From: Propionibacteriales bacterium
GTDB taxonomy: Bacteria > Actinomycetota > Actinomycetes > Propionibacteriales > Nocardioidaceae
Direction of reading: 5' to 3'
Length of the DNA: 64,000 nt
Assembly (NCBI GenBank): GCA_026392465.1
Contig: JAPLCA010000015.1
Span: 144,224-208,223 of the forward strand
The notes under the pieces were generated by a model. It saw only the letters and a program-made list of their open reading frames with translations. It searched no databases and was not told the DNA's origin. The translations under genes and the position numbers were made by a program. Of this stretch, positions 32,689 through 44,428 are shown in pieces. How positions within the stretch are numbered: position 1 is the first letter of the stretch; the number at the start of each line of letters is the position of its first letter.

Positions 32689-32815
32689 CCTATCGGGCGG
32701 CCCCGTGTGACGGCACGCCGTACCGTGTCGTCATGAGCGAGCGTCAGCGAGTGAACGACGGGGCCGTCATGCTGCGCGTCTCGTGGGCTGGTCTTTTCTC
32801 GACGAGGCTCGCAGC

Positions 32816-33883
32816 ATGATCGACTGGCGCGTCGCGCGGAGCACCGCGACGACCCTCACCCGTCCCGGCCCCGACCTGTCGTCCGCCGAGGCCGACGAGG
32901 TGGTGGGCGAGCTGCGCGAGGCGGCGGCGCGCTCGGAGGGTCCGGTGCGTGACTTCTCCGACCTGCACGCACCCGACACCGTGCAGGCGCAGGCGCCGGT
33001 CCTCGTCGTCGACCGCCCGCGCTGGATCGAGGCCAACCTGGCCACGTTCGAGGTGCTGATGGACCCCGTGGTGGCGCGGCTCGAGCAGGGTCGCTCGGGC
33101 GGTGCCGGACCGGTCGGCGGGCTGACGCGCGCGGTCGGCAGCCGGGTCAGCGGTGCGGAGGTCGGCGGCCTCGTCGCGCTGCTGTCGGGCAAGGTGCTGG
33201 GCCAGTTCGACCCGTTCTGGACCGGACCGCGCGGGGAGGGCGGTCGGCTCCTGCTCGTGGCACCCAACATCGTCCAGGTCGAGCGCAGCCTCGACGTCGA
33301 CCCGCACGACTTCCGGCTCTGGGTCTGCCTGCACGAGGAGACGCACCGCGTGCAGTTCACGGCCGTGCCGTGGATGCGGGACCACCTGCGCACCCTCATC
33401 GACGAGCTGACGGAGGCCACCGACCTCGACTCCGAGGCGCTGCAGCGCTTCCTCACCGACGGGCTCCCGGAGCTGGTGAAGGTCGTGCGCGGCACGTCGG
33501 AGGCGTCGTTGGCCGAGGTGTTCCAGAACGAGCGGCAGAAGGCGGTCGTCGACCGGATCACGGGCGTCATGTCGCTGCTCGAGGGGCACGCCGACGTCGT
33601 CATGGACGGTGTCGGCCCCGACGTCATCCCGACGGTCGCCACCATCCGCCGCCGGTTCGACTCGCGGCGCAAGGGCGGCAACGGCGTCGACCGGCTCCTG
33701 CGTCGCCTGCTCGGCCTCGAGGGCAAGATGCGCCAGTACCGCGACGGTGCGGTGTTCGTGCGCCAGGTGACCGACCAGGTGGGGCTCGCCGGGTTCAACG
33801 CGGTGTGGGAGAAGCCCGAGAACCTGCCCGACCGCGCCGAGATCGCCGACCCGGACGCCTGGGTCCGGCGCGTCCACGGCTGA
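32816..33883 (+). CDS. Zincin_2-family zinc metalloprotease (homologue of Rv3626c type)
   Basis: The 355-aa protein has the HExxH motif in [10 protein letters not shown] and the later [12 protein letters not shown] typical of this actinobacterial family, which was once tied to coenzyme F420 only by name. ATG 32816 with GAGG upstream is preferred to GTG 32783. It begins the conserved zincin-tilS-hpt-ftsH order. The biological substrate is unknown. Confidence 0.88.
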   Translation: MIDWRVARSTATTLTRPGPDLSSAEADEVVGELREAAARSEGPVRDFSDLHAPDTVQAQAPVLVVDRPRWIEANLATFEVLMDPVVARLEQGRSGGAGPVGGLTRAVGSRVSGAEVGGLVALLSGKVLGQFDPFWTGPRGEGGRLLLVAPNIVQVERSLDVDPHDFRLWVCLHEETHRVQFTAVPWMRDHLRTLIDELTEATDLDSEALQRFLTDGLPELVKVVRGTSEASLAEVFQNERQKAVVDRITGVMSLLEGHADVVMDGVGPDVIPTVATIRRRFDSRRKGGNGVDRLLRRLLGLEGKMRQYRDGAVFVRQVTDQVGLAGFNAVWEKPENLPDRAEIADPDAWVRRVHG

Positions 33884-33894
33884 CGGGTCGGCGG

Positions 33895-34830
33895 GTGAGG
33901 CTGCTCGACGCCGAGGCTCGCGGTCGCGCGGGCGTCCGGGCCGTCCTCGCCGACCTCGACGGCACCGCGCCGGTCGTGCTCGGGGTCTCGGGCGGCGCCG
34001 ACTCGCTGGCACTCGCTGCCTGCGCTTCCTTCGTGGCCGACCGCGACCGCCGACCCGTGCGCGCCGTCGTGGTCGACCACGGGCTGCAGGACGCGTCGGC
34101 CGAGGTGGCCGTCCGTGCCGCCGACCAGGTCCGCGGGCTCGGGCTCCCCGCCGAGGTGGTGCGGGTGGTCGTCGGGTCCGCGGGGGGACCCGAGGGAGCC
34201 GCGCGCTCGGCGCGACGTGCCGCCCTCCTCGACGCCGCCGGTCCCGAGGGGGTCGTGCTCCTCGCCCACACCCTCGACGACCAGGCCGAGACGGTGCTGC
34301 TCGGGCTCGGCCGGGGCTCCGGTCCGCGCTCGCTGGCCGGCATGGCAGCGGTCGACGGCGCCTGGCGCCGCCCCTTCCTCGGCCTGCGCCGCGCGGACAC
34401 CGAGTCCGTCTGCGACGCGCACGACCTGCGCTGGTGGGACGACCCGCACAACCGCGACCCGGCCCTACGACGCGTCCGGGTGCGTCACGAGGTGCTGCCG
34501 CTGCTCGACGACGTCCTCGGCGGCGGCGTCGCCGAGGCGCTCGCCCGCACCGCCGACCAGCTGCGCGACGACACCGCCCTCCTCGACGCGCTCGCTGCCG
34601 ACGTCGCCGACCCGGCCGACGTCGCGACGCTGGCCGCGCTGCCTCCCGCGCTGCGCTCACGGGTGCTGCGCCGGCTCGCGCACGAGCTCGGCGCGCGGCC
34701 GGGCGAGCTCGCCGCGACGCACCTGGCCGCCCTCGACCGGCTCGTCACCGACTGGCGCGGGCAGGACCGTGTCGAGCTGCCCGGTCACGTCGCCGTCCGC
34801 CGCGGCGACGGACGCCTGCACCGGGCCTGA
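33895..34830 (+). CDS. tilS: tRNA(Ile)-lysidine synthetase
   Basis: The 311-aa protein has the PP-loop SGGADS (about 31-36) of N-type ATP pyrophosphatases and the catalytic-domain landmarks VVDHGLQ and [20 protein letters not shown]. It converts C34 of the CAU-anticodon tRNA-Ile to lysidine so that AUA is read. The short form lacking the extended C-terminal domains is usual in actinobacteria. GTG 33895 follows the zincin stop by 11 bases. Confidence 0.93.
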   Translation: MRLLDAEARGRAGVRAVLADLDGTAPVVLGVSGGADSLALAACASFVADRDRRPVRAVVVDHGLQDASAEVAVRAADQVRGLGLPAEVVRVVVGSAGGPEGAARSARRAALLDAAGPEGVVLLAHTLDDQAETVLLGLGRGSGPRSLAGMAAVDGAWRRPFLGLRRADTESVCDAHDLRWWDDPHNRDPALRRVRVRHEVLPLLDDVLGGGVAEALARTADQLRDDTALLDALAADVADPADVATLAALPPALRSRVLRRLAHELGARPGELAATHLAALDRLVTDWRGQDRVELPGHVAVRRGDGRLHRA

Positions 34831-34919
34831 CGGGCGCGCCCTCCCGGGTGCCGTGCAGCACGGGTCGGGCACCAGGGGGCTGGCCCCCTCGTCGGCCGGT
34901 CCTGTGGCAGGCTGGCGTC

Positions 34920-35477
34920 GTGGACCTCCAGCACGTCGAGTCCGACCTCGACCTCGACCAGACCCTGTTCACCGAGGACCAGATCATCGAGCGTCTCCAG
35001 GAGATCGCTCGGGAGGTCGAGGCCGACTACGAGGGCCGCGACCTGCTGCTGGTCGGCGTCCTCAAGGGCGCGGTCATGGTGATGGCCGACCTCGCCCGCA
35101 GCTTCGACCGGCACGTCGAGATGGACTGGATGGCGGTGTCCTCCTACGGGTCCGGCACCACCTCGTCCGGCGTCGTGCGCATCCTCAAGGACCTCGACGC
35201 CGACATCTCCGGTCGCCACGTCCTCATCGTCGAGGACATCATCGACACGGGCCTGACCCTGTCGTGGCTCGTCACCAACCTGCGCTCGCGCGGCCCGGCG
35301 TCCGTCGAGATCGCCACGCTCCTGCGCAAGCCCGACGCCCTGCAGATGGAGGTCGACGTCAAGTACGTCGGCTTCGACATCCCGAACGCCTTCGTCGTCG
35401 GCTACGGCCTCGACTACGCCGAGCGCTACCGCAACCTGCGCAGCATCGGCACGCTCGCGCCGCACGTCTACTCCTGA
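34920..35477 (+). CDS. hpt: Hypoxanthine phosphoribosyltransferase
   Basis: The 185-aa protein has the PRPP-binding motif [14 protein letters not shown] and the [13 protein letters not shown] loop. It salvages hypoxanthine (and often guanine) to IMP/GMP. The start is GTG 34920. The tilS-hpt-ftsH order is conserved widely in bacteria. Confidence 0.95.
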   Translation: MDLQHVESDLDLDQTLFTEDQIIERLQEIAREVEADYEGRDLLLVGVLKGAVMVMADLARSFDRHVEMDWMAVSSYGSGTTSSGVVRILKDLDADISGRHVLIVEDIIDTGLTLSWLVTNLRSRGPASVEIATLLRKPDALQMEVDVKYVGFDIPNAFVVGYGLDYAERYRNLRSIGTLAPHVYS

Positions 35478-35619
35478 GCCGCGACGCACCTGCCGCCGGT
35501 GACGGCGGGAACGCAGGGGGTGTCCATGACGTTGCAGGAGTGGGAGATCGGCGGGTCGGGATTCCCCCCGGCGTGTACGGTTCCCTGTGTCGGCGGGGGA
35601 GACCGCCGACCGAGCACAC

Positions 35620-35650
35620 GAGGAGGAGTGGCCCGTCTGCGGGCCGTGCC

Positions 35651-35654
<4 letters not shown>
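35620..35654 (+). promoter_or_regulatory. ftsH leader with GAGGAGGA and a possible 8-codon leader ORF
   Basis: The only strong ribosome-binding sequence before ftsH is GAGGAGGA at 35620-35627, 24 bases away from ATG 35651. It sits directly in front of GTG 35628, which opens an 8-codon frame (VARLRAVP) whose TGA overlaps the ftsH ATG as ATGA. ftsH may be translated by coupling to this mini-ORF. The spacing between the SD core and GTG is short, so this is tentative. TACGGT at 35575-35580 is a possible -10. Confidence 0.35.
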
Positions 35655-37693
<2,039 letters not shown>

Positions 37694-37796
37694 GCGTGCG
37701 ACGCGACGGGCGCGACGGCATGATCGACGGGCGGGCGCACCGGGCGTCCACCGCACCGGCGCGGCCGGGCCGCGGCACCTCGACAGGAGGACTGGC

Positions 37797-38372
37797 ATGA
37801 CGGTGGATCTGGCGCGGGCCGAGGCGGCGGTGCGCGAGCTGCTCCTCGCGGTGGGCGAGGACCCCGACCGCGACGGCCTGAAGGAGACGCCGGCGCGCGT
37901 CGCCCGGTCGTACGGCGAGCTCCTGGCCGGGCTCGACCAGGACCCGCGCGAGGTCCTGACCGCCACGTTCGACGTCGGCCACGACGAGCTCGTGCTCGTC
38001 AAGGACATCGAGCTCTGGTCGATGTGCGAGCACCACCTCGTGCCGTTCACCGGCGTCGCCCACGTCGGCTACATCCCCCGCAGCGACGGGTTCGTGACCG
38101 GGCTGTCCAAGCTGGCACGCCTGGTCGACGTCTTCGCGCGGCGCCCGCAGGTCCAGGAACGGCTCACGACCCAGATCGCCGACGCGCTCACCGACGTGCT
38201 CGAGCCACGCGGCGTCATCGTCGTCATCGAGGCCGAGCACCTGTGCATGGCCATGCGCGGCGTCCGCAAGGGCGGTGCGCGCACGGTCACGAGCGCCGTC
38301 CGCGGCCAGCTGCGCGACCCCGCCACGCGCGCCGAGGCGATGGGCCTGATCACCGCGGGGACGCGCCGGTGA
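37797..38372 (+). CDS. folE: GTP cyclohydrolase I
   Basis: The 191-aa protein has the zinc ligands in [11 protein letters not shown] and HLCMAMRGV, and the typical [21 protein letters not shown] segment. It makes 7,8-dihydroneopterin triphosphate, the first pterin of folate synthesis. AGGAGGA precedes ATG 37797. It starts the folE-folP-(SnoaL-like)-folB-folK run. Confidence 0.96.
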   Translation: MTVDLARAEAAVRELLLAVGEDPDRDGLKETPARVARSYGELLAGLDQDPREVLTATFDVGHDELVLVKDIELWSMCEHHLVPFTGVAHVGYIPRSDGFVTGLSKLARLVDVFARRPQVQERLTTQIADALTDVLEPRGVIVVIEAEHLCMAMRGVRKGGARTVTSAVRGQLRDPATRAEAMGLITAGTRR

Positions 38373-38385
38373 CGGAGCCCGTCCC

Positions 38386-39279
38386 GTGACGCCCCCGACC
38401 CCGCACGGCCCCACCCTGGGCGGCCCCGCCGTGCTGGAGCCGATCGGGCGCTGCCGGGTCATGGGCGTCGTCAACGTCACCCCCGACTCCTTCTCCGACG
38501 GCGGACGCTGGTTCGACCCCGCCCGCGCCGTGCAGCACGGCCGCGACCTGGTGGCGGCGGGAGCCGACGTCGTCGACGTGGGTGGGGAGTCCACGCGTCC
38601 GGGCGCGGTGCGGGTGGACCTGGAGGAGGAGCTGCGACGCGTCGTGCCCGTCGTGCGCGCCCTGGCCGAGGAGGGGCACGCCGTCTCCGTCGACACGATG
38701 CGCGCCGCGGTGTCCGAGGCGGCCCTCGACGCCGGCGCCGCGCTGGTCAACGACGTCTCCGGCGGTCGGGCCGACCCGGGCATGGTCCCCCTGGTGGCCG
38801 AGCGGGACGCACCCCTCGTGCTGATGCACTGGCGCGGCCACTCCGACCGCATGCAGGACCTCACGCACTACGACGACGTCGTCGCCGACGTCCTGCGGGA
38901 GCTGCGCGACCGCGTCGAGGACGCCCTCGCGGCGGGCGTCGACGCGCAGCGGATCGTCGTCGACCCCGGGCTCGGGTTCTCCAAGACCGGCGCCCAGAAC
39001 TGGACCGTGCTGGGGGACCTCGCCGCGTTCGTGGCGCTGGGGCACCCCGTGCTGGTGGCCGCCAGCCGCAAGCGCTTCCTCGGCGAGCTGCTGGCCGACC
39101 CCGACGGGACGCTGCGCCCCACCGAGGGCCGCGAGTCCGCGACCCTCGCGCTCACGACCCTCGCCGCCCTGCAGGGCGCGTGGGCGGTGCGCGTCCACGA
39201 GGTGGCCGCGTCGGTCGACGCCGTGCGGGTGGTCGCCCGCGTCGCCCAGGAGCAGGACGGTGCCGACCATGGCCGGTGA
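38386..39279 (+). CDS. folP: Dihydropteroate synthase
   Basis: The 297-aa protein has MGVVNVTPDSFSDGG, the DVGGESTRPGA loop, LVNDVSGG and the C-terminal ASRKRFLG, the pterin and pABA binding landmarks. It joins pABA to dihydropterin pyrophosphate and is the sulfonamide target. GTG 38386 starts 14 bases after folE. Confidence 0.95.
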   Translation: MTPPTPHGPTLGGPAVLEPIGRCRVMGVVNVTPDSFSDGGRWFDPARAVQHGRDLVAAGADVVDVGGESTRPGAVRVDLEEELRRVVPVVRALAEEGHAVSVDTMRAAVSEAALDAGAALVNDVSGGRADPGMVPLVAERDAPLVLMHWRGHSDRMQDLTHYDDVVADVLRELRDRVEDALAAGVDAQRIVVDPGLGFSKTGAQNWTVLGDLAAFVALGHPVLVAASRKRFLGELLADPDGTLRPTEGRESATLALTTLAALQGAWAVRVHEVAASVDAVRVVARVAQEQDGADHGR

Positions 39280-39718
39280 GGTGCTCGTGCGGCACCGCGC
39301 GTTCTACGACGCGGTCGAGTCCGGCGACGTCGACCTCATGGCGTCGCTCTGGGTCGACTCGCCCAGCGTCACCTGCGTGCACCCCGGCGCCGAGGCGCTG
39401 GAGGGCACCGAGACGGTGCTGAGGTCCTGGACGCTCCTCATGGCCAACGTCGAGTACATCCAGTTCTTCCTGACCGACGTCCAGGTCGCGTGGCCGCTCG
39501 GACCGGACGCCGACCTCGCCGTGGTCACCTGCACCGAGAACATCCTGTCGGGGGAGGGCACGGAGTCGCCCGAGCAGTTCGCGGGCGGCAAGGCCGTCTG
39601 CACGTCCGTGCTCGTGCGGTCCGGCGGCGACTGGAGGTTCTGGTCGCGGCACGCGTCGCCCGTGCTCGACATCGACCCCGAGGCCCCGCAGGAGCCCGGG
39701 ATGACCGACCCGGCCTGA
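39260..39718 (+). CDS. SnoaL-like / NTF2-fold protein
   Basis: The 152-aa protein has the cone-shaped NTF2/SnoaL_3 pattern (RHRAFYDAVESGDVDLMASLW; CVHPGAEALEG; CTSVLVRSGGDWRFWSRHASP). GTG 39260 has AGGAG seven bases upstream and overlaps the end of folP by 20 bases. It is inserted between folP and folB; a link to folate metabolism is only positional. Members often bind small hydrophobic ligands or act as hydratases/isomerases. Confidence 0.82.
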   Translation: MPTMAGEVLVRHRAFYDAVESGDVDLMASLWVDSPSVTCVHPGAEALEGTETVLRSWTLLMANVEYIQFFLTDVQVAWPLGPDADLAVVTCTENILSGEGTESPEQFAGGKAVCTSVLVRSGGDWRFWSRHASPVLDIDPEAPQEPGMTDPA

Positions 39719-39729
39719 GGAGGCACCCG

Positions 39730-40107
39730 ATGACCTGTCCGGAGGGACTCGACCGCATCGACCTGACCGGGGTGACCGCGTTCGGCCACCACGGCGTGCT
39801 CGAGCACGAGCGCGCGTTCGGCCAGACCTTCGTCGTCGACGTGAGCCTGGGCCTGGACCTCGGCGCGGCGGGCCGAAGCGACGACCTGACGGCCACCGTG
39901 AGCTACGCCGACGTCGCCGACCACGTGCTCGCGGTGCTCACGGGGGAGCCGGTGGACCTGATTGAGACGCTTGCGCTCCGTATGGTGGACTGGTGTCTGG
40001 CACGCCCGTCCGTCGAGTGGGCGAGCGTGACCGTGCACAAGCCCCAAGCGCCCATCGCGGTGACGTTCTCCGACGTCAGCGTGACGATAGAGCGGAGCCA
40101 CCAGTGA
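39730..40107 (+). CDS. folB: Dihydroneopterin aldolase
   Basis: The 125-aa protein has the tunnel-fold landmarks GVTAFGHHGVLEHER, TVSYADVADHVL, LIETLALRM and the VTVHKPQAPI segment with the catalytic Lys. AGGAGG lies seven bases before ATG 39730. Its stop overlaps the GTG start of folK. Confidence 0.94.
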   Translation: MTCPEGLDRIDLTGVTAFGHHGVLEHERAFGQTFVVDVSLGLDLGAAGRSDDLTATVSYADVADHVLAVLTGEPVDLIETLALRMVDWCLARPSVEWASVTVHKPQAPIAVTFSDVSVTIERSHQ

Positions 40108-40667
40108 CCGAATCGCCCACGCCGTACGTGCTGGACGCCGACACCATGACGGGCGGGATGCGTCCCATCCGCCAGGCCGTCATCTCGATCGGCTCCAACC
40201 TCGGCGATCGTCTGAACCGGCTGCAGGGTGCCGTCTCGGCCCTCGAGGACACGCCCGAGGTGCAGGTCGTCTCCGTCTCCTCCGTCTACGAGACGCAGCC
40301 CGTCGGCGCTCCGGAGGGCTCCGGGCCGTTCCTCAACGCCGTCGTCCTCATCGACACGACGCTCACGGTGCACACGCTGCTGGACCGCGCGCACGCGATC
40401 GAGGACGCCTTCGGGCGCGAGCGCTCCGAGCCGGGCGCCCCGCGCACCCTCGACGTCGACCTCGTCGTCGTGGGCGACCGGGTCGCGGACGACGAGACCC
40501 TCACCCTCCCGCACCCGCGCGCCCACGAGCGCGCGTTCGTGCTGCTGCCGTGGCTCGAGATCGACCCCGAGGGCGAGATCCCGGGCCAGGGCTTCGTGGC
40601 CGACCTCGTCGGCGACGTCGACACGACCGGCGTCGTCCGGCGAGAGGATCTCGAGATCCTTCTGTGA
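40104..40667 (+). CDS. folK: 6-Hydroxymethyl-7,8-dihydropterin pyrophosphokinase
   Basis: The 187-aa protein has SIGSNLGDR, YETQPVG, FLNAVV and the signature RTLDVDLVV, followed by LPHPRAHERAFVLLPW. It phosphorylates the pterin for FolP. The start GTG 40104 overlaps the folB stop. It carries about 20 extra N-terminal residues before the conserved core. Confidence 0.95.
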   Translation: MTESPTPYVLDADTMTGGMRPIRQAVISIGSNLGDRLNRLQGAVSALEDTPEVQVVSVSSVYETQPVGAPEGSGPFLNAVVLIDTTLTVHTLLDRAHAIEDAFGRERSEPGAPRTLDVDLVVVGDRVADDETLTLPHPRAHERAFVLLPWLEIDPEGEIPGQGFVADLVGDVDTTGVVRREDLEILL

Positions 40668-41155
40668 TGACCGCGGGACGGACGACCGCCGTCCACGTCG
40701 CCGCCCTCGTGGCCCTCGGGCTGCTGGTGGGCTCGGCCGTCAGGCCGGTGTCGGTGCGTCTGGGCGCGTCCCCGCCGCGGCCGGGCTGGCTGGTCACCGT
40801 CCTGCTGGTCGGGCTGGCCCTCATCGTCGCGCTCGTCGCGTGGAGCACCTGGCAGAGCCTGCACCGGCGCAAGGAGCGCATGACGTCGCAGCACGCCATG
40901 ACGCTGCTCGCCCTGGCGAAGGCCTGCTGCATCGTCGGCGGGCTGTCGCTCGGTGCCTACGGCGGCGTCGCGCTCTCCTTCGTCCGCGACTGGGACACGA
41001 TGTTCGGCCAGGACCGTGTCCTGCAGGGCGCGGCCGCCTCGGTCGCCGGTCTGCTGCTCCTCGTCGCCGCGCTCGTCCTGGAGCGCACCCTCCACCTCCC
41101 GCAGCCCGACGACGAGGACGACGACGCGCCCCCCGGCGCGGCCGCGTCGGCGTAG
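40667..41155 (+). CDS. DUF3180 membrane protein
   Basis: The 162-aa protein has four TM helices (about 8-25, 42-60, 82-103, 122-140) and a Pro/Asp-rich C-terminus. The conserved pattern around SQHAMTLLALAKACCIVGGLSLGAYGG is found in the DUF3180 gene that follows folK in most actinobacteria (Rv3605c position). Function unknown. ATG 40667 shares its A with the folK stop codon TGA. Confidence 0.85.
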   Translation: MTAGRTTAVHVAALVALGLLVGSAVRPVSVRLGASPPRPGWLVTVLLVGLALIVALVAWSTWQSLHRRKERMTSQHAMTLLALAKACCIVGGLSLGAYGGVALSFVRDWDTMFGQDRVLQGAAASVAGLLLLVAALVLERTLHLPQPDDEDDDAPPGAAASA

Positions 41156-41179
41156 CCCTCCCGACGCCCTCCTGGTCGT

Positions 41180-41242
41180 CGCGTTCTGTGGAGCTGACGA
41201 CGGAAACTCGACAAACCTTCGTCGACAACTCCACAGAACGCG
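41180..41242. terminator. Long hairpin between convergent genes
   Basis: A 14-bp perfect outer stem (41180-41193 with 41229-41242, arm CGCGTTCTGTGGAG) continues into an imperfect inner stem (GACGA 41196-41200 with TCGTC 41219-41223). It lies between the DUF3180 gene and the converging DUF885 gene and can serve both as terminator. Confidence 0.75.
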
Positions 41243-41258
41243 GGGAGGGCGCGGGCGC

Positions 41259-42935
41259 TCAGGTCAGGGCGGAGCGGAGGGTGTCGAGGCCGACGGAGCC
41301 GAGGCTGAGGGCCTGGCGGTGGAAGGTGCGCAGGTCGGGGCCGTGGGTCGCCACCCAGGCGTCGCGCACCTGCTCCCAGATCCGTTGCCCGACCTTGTAG
41401 CTCGGAGCCTGGCCGGGCCAGCCGAGGTACCGGTTGACCTCGAACCGCACGAACGGCTCGTTCATGTTCACGTGCTGCGCCATGAAGTCGAAGGCATAGT
41501 CGGCGGTCCAGGGACCCCGGCCGTCCGGGCGGGGCAGCTCCAGGTGGACGCCGAGGTCGAGCACCACGCGGGCCGCGCGCATCCGCTGGCCGTCGAGCAT
41601 CCCGAGCCGGTCGGCCGGGGCGTCGAGGTAGCCGAGGTCGGCCATGAGCCGCTCCGCGTAGAGCGCCCAGCCCTCCCCGTGGCCCGACGTCCACAGCGCC
41701 CCGCGGCGCCAGGCGTTCAGCTCGGCCGCGTTCCAGGCGGCGTACCCGCACTGGAGGTGGTGGCCCGGCACCCCCTCGTGGTACACGGTCGTCAGCTCGC
41801 GCCACGTGTCGAACTCGGTGACGCCCTCGGGCACGCTCCACCACATGCGTCCCGGCCGGGCGAAGTCGTCGCTCGGCGGCGTGTAGTAGATCCCGCCCTC
41901 CTGCGTGGGGGCGATGCGGCACTCCAGGGTGCGCATCTCCTCGGGGACGTCGAAGTGGGTGCGGCCGAGCTCCTCGACGGCACGGTCGCTGGTCTCCTGC
42001 ATCCACGCCTGCAGCGCGTCGGTGCCGACCAGCCGGTGCTCCGGCGACGACTCCAGGTGCGCCACCGCCTCCGCGACCGTGGCGCCCGGCAGCACCTCCT
42101 GGGCCACGGCCTCCTGCTCGCGCACCATCCGGTCGAGCTCCTCCAGACCCCACGCGTAGGTCTCGTCGAGGTCGACCTCCGCACCCAGGAAGCCGCGCGA
42201 CGCGAGGGCGTAGCGGTCGCGTCCGCACGCGTCGCGCTCACGGGCCGCCGGCAGCAGCTCCCCGCGCAGGAAGTCGGCCAGGTCGGCGTACGCGGCGCGC
42301 GCACCGTCCGCACCACGTCGCACGTCGGCCAGCAGGGAGTCCGGCAGCCCGGCCCCCTCCGCCGACGCAGCCAGGTCGTCGAAGAACGCGCCGGCGGCGG
42401 CCTGGCGTCGGGCCTGCTCGGCGACCTCGACCACCTGCCGACGTGCGGGGGTGTCGTCCGCGCGCACGCCCTCGCGCAGCGACGCGACGTAGCCGGTCAG
42501 CGCGGAGGGCACGCGGGAGAGCCGCGTCGCCACGTGCGACCAGTCGTCGACGCCGTTGCGCGGCATCAGGTCGAACACGTCGCGCACGCCCTGGACCGGC
42601 GACGCGATGACGTTCAGGTCGTGTCGCCACGTCCCCGCGTCGTGCTCCTCCAGCGCCAGGTCGAGCACCCGCACCAGCTCCGCGTGCGTCACGGCGTCGA
42701 CCGCGTCGACGAGCGGCACGTCGTCGAGCCGACGTCGGGCGGCGCGTGCCGCGTCCGCGAACGCGGCGTGCCCGTCGGGGGAGAGGTCGGTGTACTCGCC
42801 CTCGCGCCCTGGGCGGCCGAGCGACACGTGCCACTCCGGCTGGAGCGCGAGCATTGTGTCGAGCCAGTCCTCGGCGACCGCGTCGACCGCCGACGGCGTG
42901 CGCGCGGCCGGGCTCTCGTGCGTGGTGTCGGTCAT
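41259..42935 (-). CDS. DUF885-family metallopeptidase-like protein
   Basis: The 558-aa protein has the family motif YHEGVPGHHLQ (zinc-binding histidines), followed by SGHGEGWALYAERLM with the third ligand candidate. DUF885 proteins are probable carboxypeptidase-like zinc enzymes; their substrates are unknown. It is co-oriented with the upstream ilvA (31 bases apart) but the two need not be functionally related. This pair is an insertion relative to the M. tuberculosis order. Confidence 0.85.
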   Translation of the reverse strand: MTDTTHESPAARTPSAVDAVAEDWLDTMLALQPEWHVSLGRPGREGEYTDLSPDGHAAFADAARAARRRLDDVPLVDAVDAVTHAELVRVLDLALEEHDAGTWRHDLNVIASPVQGVRDVFDLMPRNGVDDWSHVATRLSRVPSALTGYVASLREGVRADDTPARRQVVEVAEQARRQAAAGAFFDDLAASAEGAGLPDSLLADVRRGADGARAAYADLADFLRGELLPAARERDACGRDRYALASRGFLGAEVDLDETYAWGLEELDRMVREQEAVAQEVLPGATVAEAVAHLESSPEHRLVGTDALQAWMQETSDRAVEELGRTHFDVPEEMRTLECRIAPTQEGGIYYTPPSDDFARPGRMWWSVPEGVTEFDTWRELTTVYHEGVPGHHLQCGYAAWNAAELNAWRRGALWTSGHGEGWALYAERLMADLGYLDAPADRLGMLDGQRMRAARVVLDLGVHLELPRPDGRGPWTADYAFDFMAQHVNMNEPFVRFEVNRYLGWPGQAPSYKVGQRIWEQVRDAWVATHGPDLRTFHRQALSLGSVGLDTLRSALT

Positions 42936-42966
42936 CGGTCGTCCTCTCCTCGGGGCGTGCTGTCGG

Positions 42967-44256
42967 TCAGAGCAGGAAGCGGAACAGCGGGCTCTCGCTC
43001 TCGATCCGCTCGATGCGCGGTGGCGCGGCGTCCATGCGCTCCAGCAGGCCCGCGAGGTCCTCGGCGCGGCTCAGCTCCACGCCGACGAGGGCGGGGCCGG
43101 TCTCGCGGTTGTGGTGCTTGACGTACTCGAACAGCGTGATGTCGTCGTCGGGGCCGAGCACCTCGTCGAGGAAGCGGCGCAGCGCGCCGGGCTCCTGCGG
43201 GAACTCGACGAGGAAGTAGTGCTTGCGGCCCTCGTGGACGAGCGCACGCTCGACGACGTCCGCGTAGCGGCTGACGTCGTTGTTGCCGCCGGACAGGATG
43301 CACAGCACCCGCGAGCCCGGCTCCACCGGCAGCACCCCGCCGAGCGACGCGGTCGCCAGCGCGCCCGCGGGCTCGGCGATGATGCCGTCGCTCTGGTACA
43401 GGTCGAGCATCTCGCTGCAGATGCGTCCCTCCGGGACCGACAGCATGGTCGGCGCCGACCCGGACACCGTGTCGAACGTGTGCCGACCGACCCGTCGCAC
43501 CGCCGCACCGTCGACGAACGTGTCGATCGACTCCAGGGTCACGGGCTCGCCCGCCTGCAGTGCCGCCGCCATCGACGTCGCGCCGGCGGGCTCCACCCCG
43601 ACCACGCGCACGTGCGGGTGCCGCTCGCGCAGCCACGCGACGCTGCCGGCCAGCAGCCCGCCGCCACCGACGGGCACCACGACGACGTCGGGCAGCGGCT
43701 CGCCCAGCGCGGCGAGCTGGTCGAACGCCTCCCGCAGCACCGTGCCCTGGCCTGCGATCGTGCGCGGGTCGTCGAACGCGGGCACGAGCGTGGCGCCCTG
43801 GAGCGCCTCGTCGGCCGCGGCGGCCGACACGTCGTCGTAGGTCTCGCCGTCGAGGATCATCTCGATGGCGTCGCCGCCGATCGACGCGATCCGGTCGCGC
43901 TTCTGACGCGGCGTGGTGCGGGGCAGGTGCACCCGGCCGCGCACCCCGAGGGCCGCGCAGGCGAACGCCACGCCCTGCGCGTGGTTGCCGGCGCTGGCGG
44001 TCACCACACCGGCCGCCCTGGCCTCGGCGTCGAGCTGGGCGATGAGGTTGTAGGCGCCACGGGCCTTGTAGGAGCGGACGACCTGGAGGTCCTCGCGCTT
44101 CAGCCACACCTCGGCGCCGGTCCGCTCGCTGAGCCGGGCGCTGCGCTCGACCGGGGTGGTGGAGACGACCCCGGCGAGGCGCTCGGCGGCGGCGTCGACG
44201 TCGTCGGCCGTCACCCGCGCCGCGGTCCCGCTGGGGCGTGCTGCGTCCGTGCTCAT
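42967..44256 (-). CDS. ilvA: Threonine ammonia-lyase (threonine dehydratase)
   Basis: The 429-aa protein has the PLP lysine in SYKARGAYN (Lys64), the SAGNHAQG loop, the PVGGGGLLAG phosphate-binding loop and a C-terminal ACT-like domain (HYFLVEFPQEPGALRRFLDE). It makes 2-oxobutyrate from threonine for isoleucine synthesis. The single short C-terminal regulatory domain is the actinobacterial form, shorter than E. coli IlvA. Confidence 0.93.
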   Translation of the reverse strand: MSTDAARPSGTAARVTADDVDAAAERLAGVVSTTPVERSARLSERTGAEVWLKREDLQVVRSYKARGAYNLIAQLDAEARAAGVVTASAGNHAQGVAFACAALGVRGRVHLPRTTPRQKRDRIASIGGDAIEMILDGETYDDVSAAAADEALQGATLVPAFDDPRTIAGQGTVLREAFDQLAALGEPLPDVVVVPVGGGGLLAGSVAWLRERHPHVRVVGVEPAGATSMAAALQAGEPVTLESIDTFVDGAAVRRVGRHTFDTVSGSAPTMLSVPEGRICSEMLDLYQSDGIIAEPAGALATASLGGVLPVEPGSRVLCILSGGNNDVSRYADVVERALVHEGRKHYFLVEFPQEPGALRRFLDEVLGPDDDITLFEYVKHHNRETGPALVGVELSRAEDLAGLLERMDAAPPRIERIESESPLFRFLL

Positions 44257-44428
44257 GCAGCCTGTCTACCCGACCGCGTGCCGGGGCACGGCAGCGCCCG
44301 TGCGGACGACGGTCGACCGTGTGACCCGCGACACCTCGGTCACGGTGTGCACCCTGCGCGCCCGGTCGTAGACTGAGGTCGTCAACAGTCTGGTACCCGC
44401 TCGCGGGACTGGAACGAGAGGCACCACC

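Noticed and set aside
32733..32818. Short frame MSERQRVNDG... upstream of the zincin gene
   Set aside because: It ends after 28 codons and overlaps the start of the true gene; the ATGAGCGAGCG words look like a recurring intergenic motif rather than a gene.
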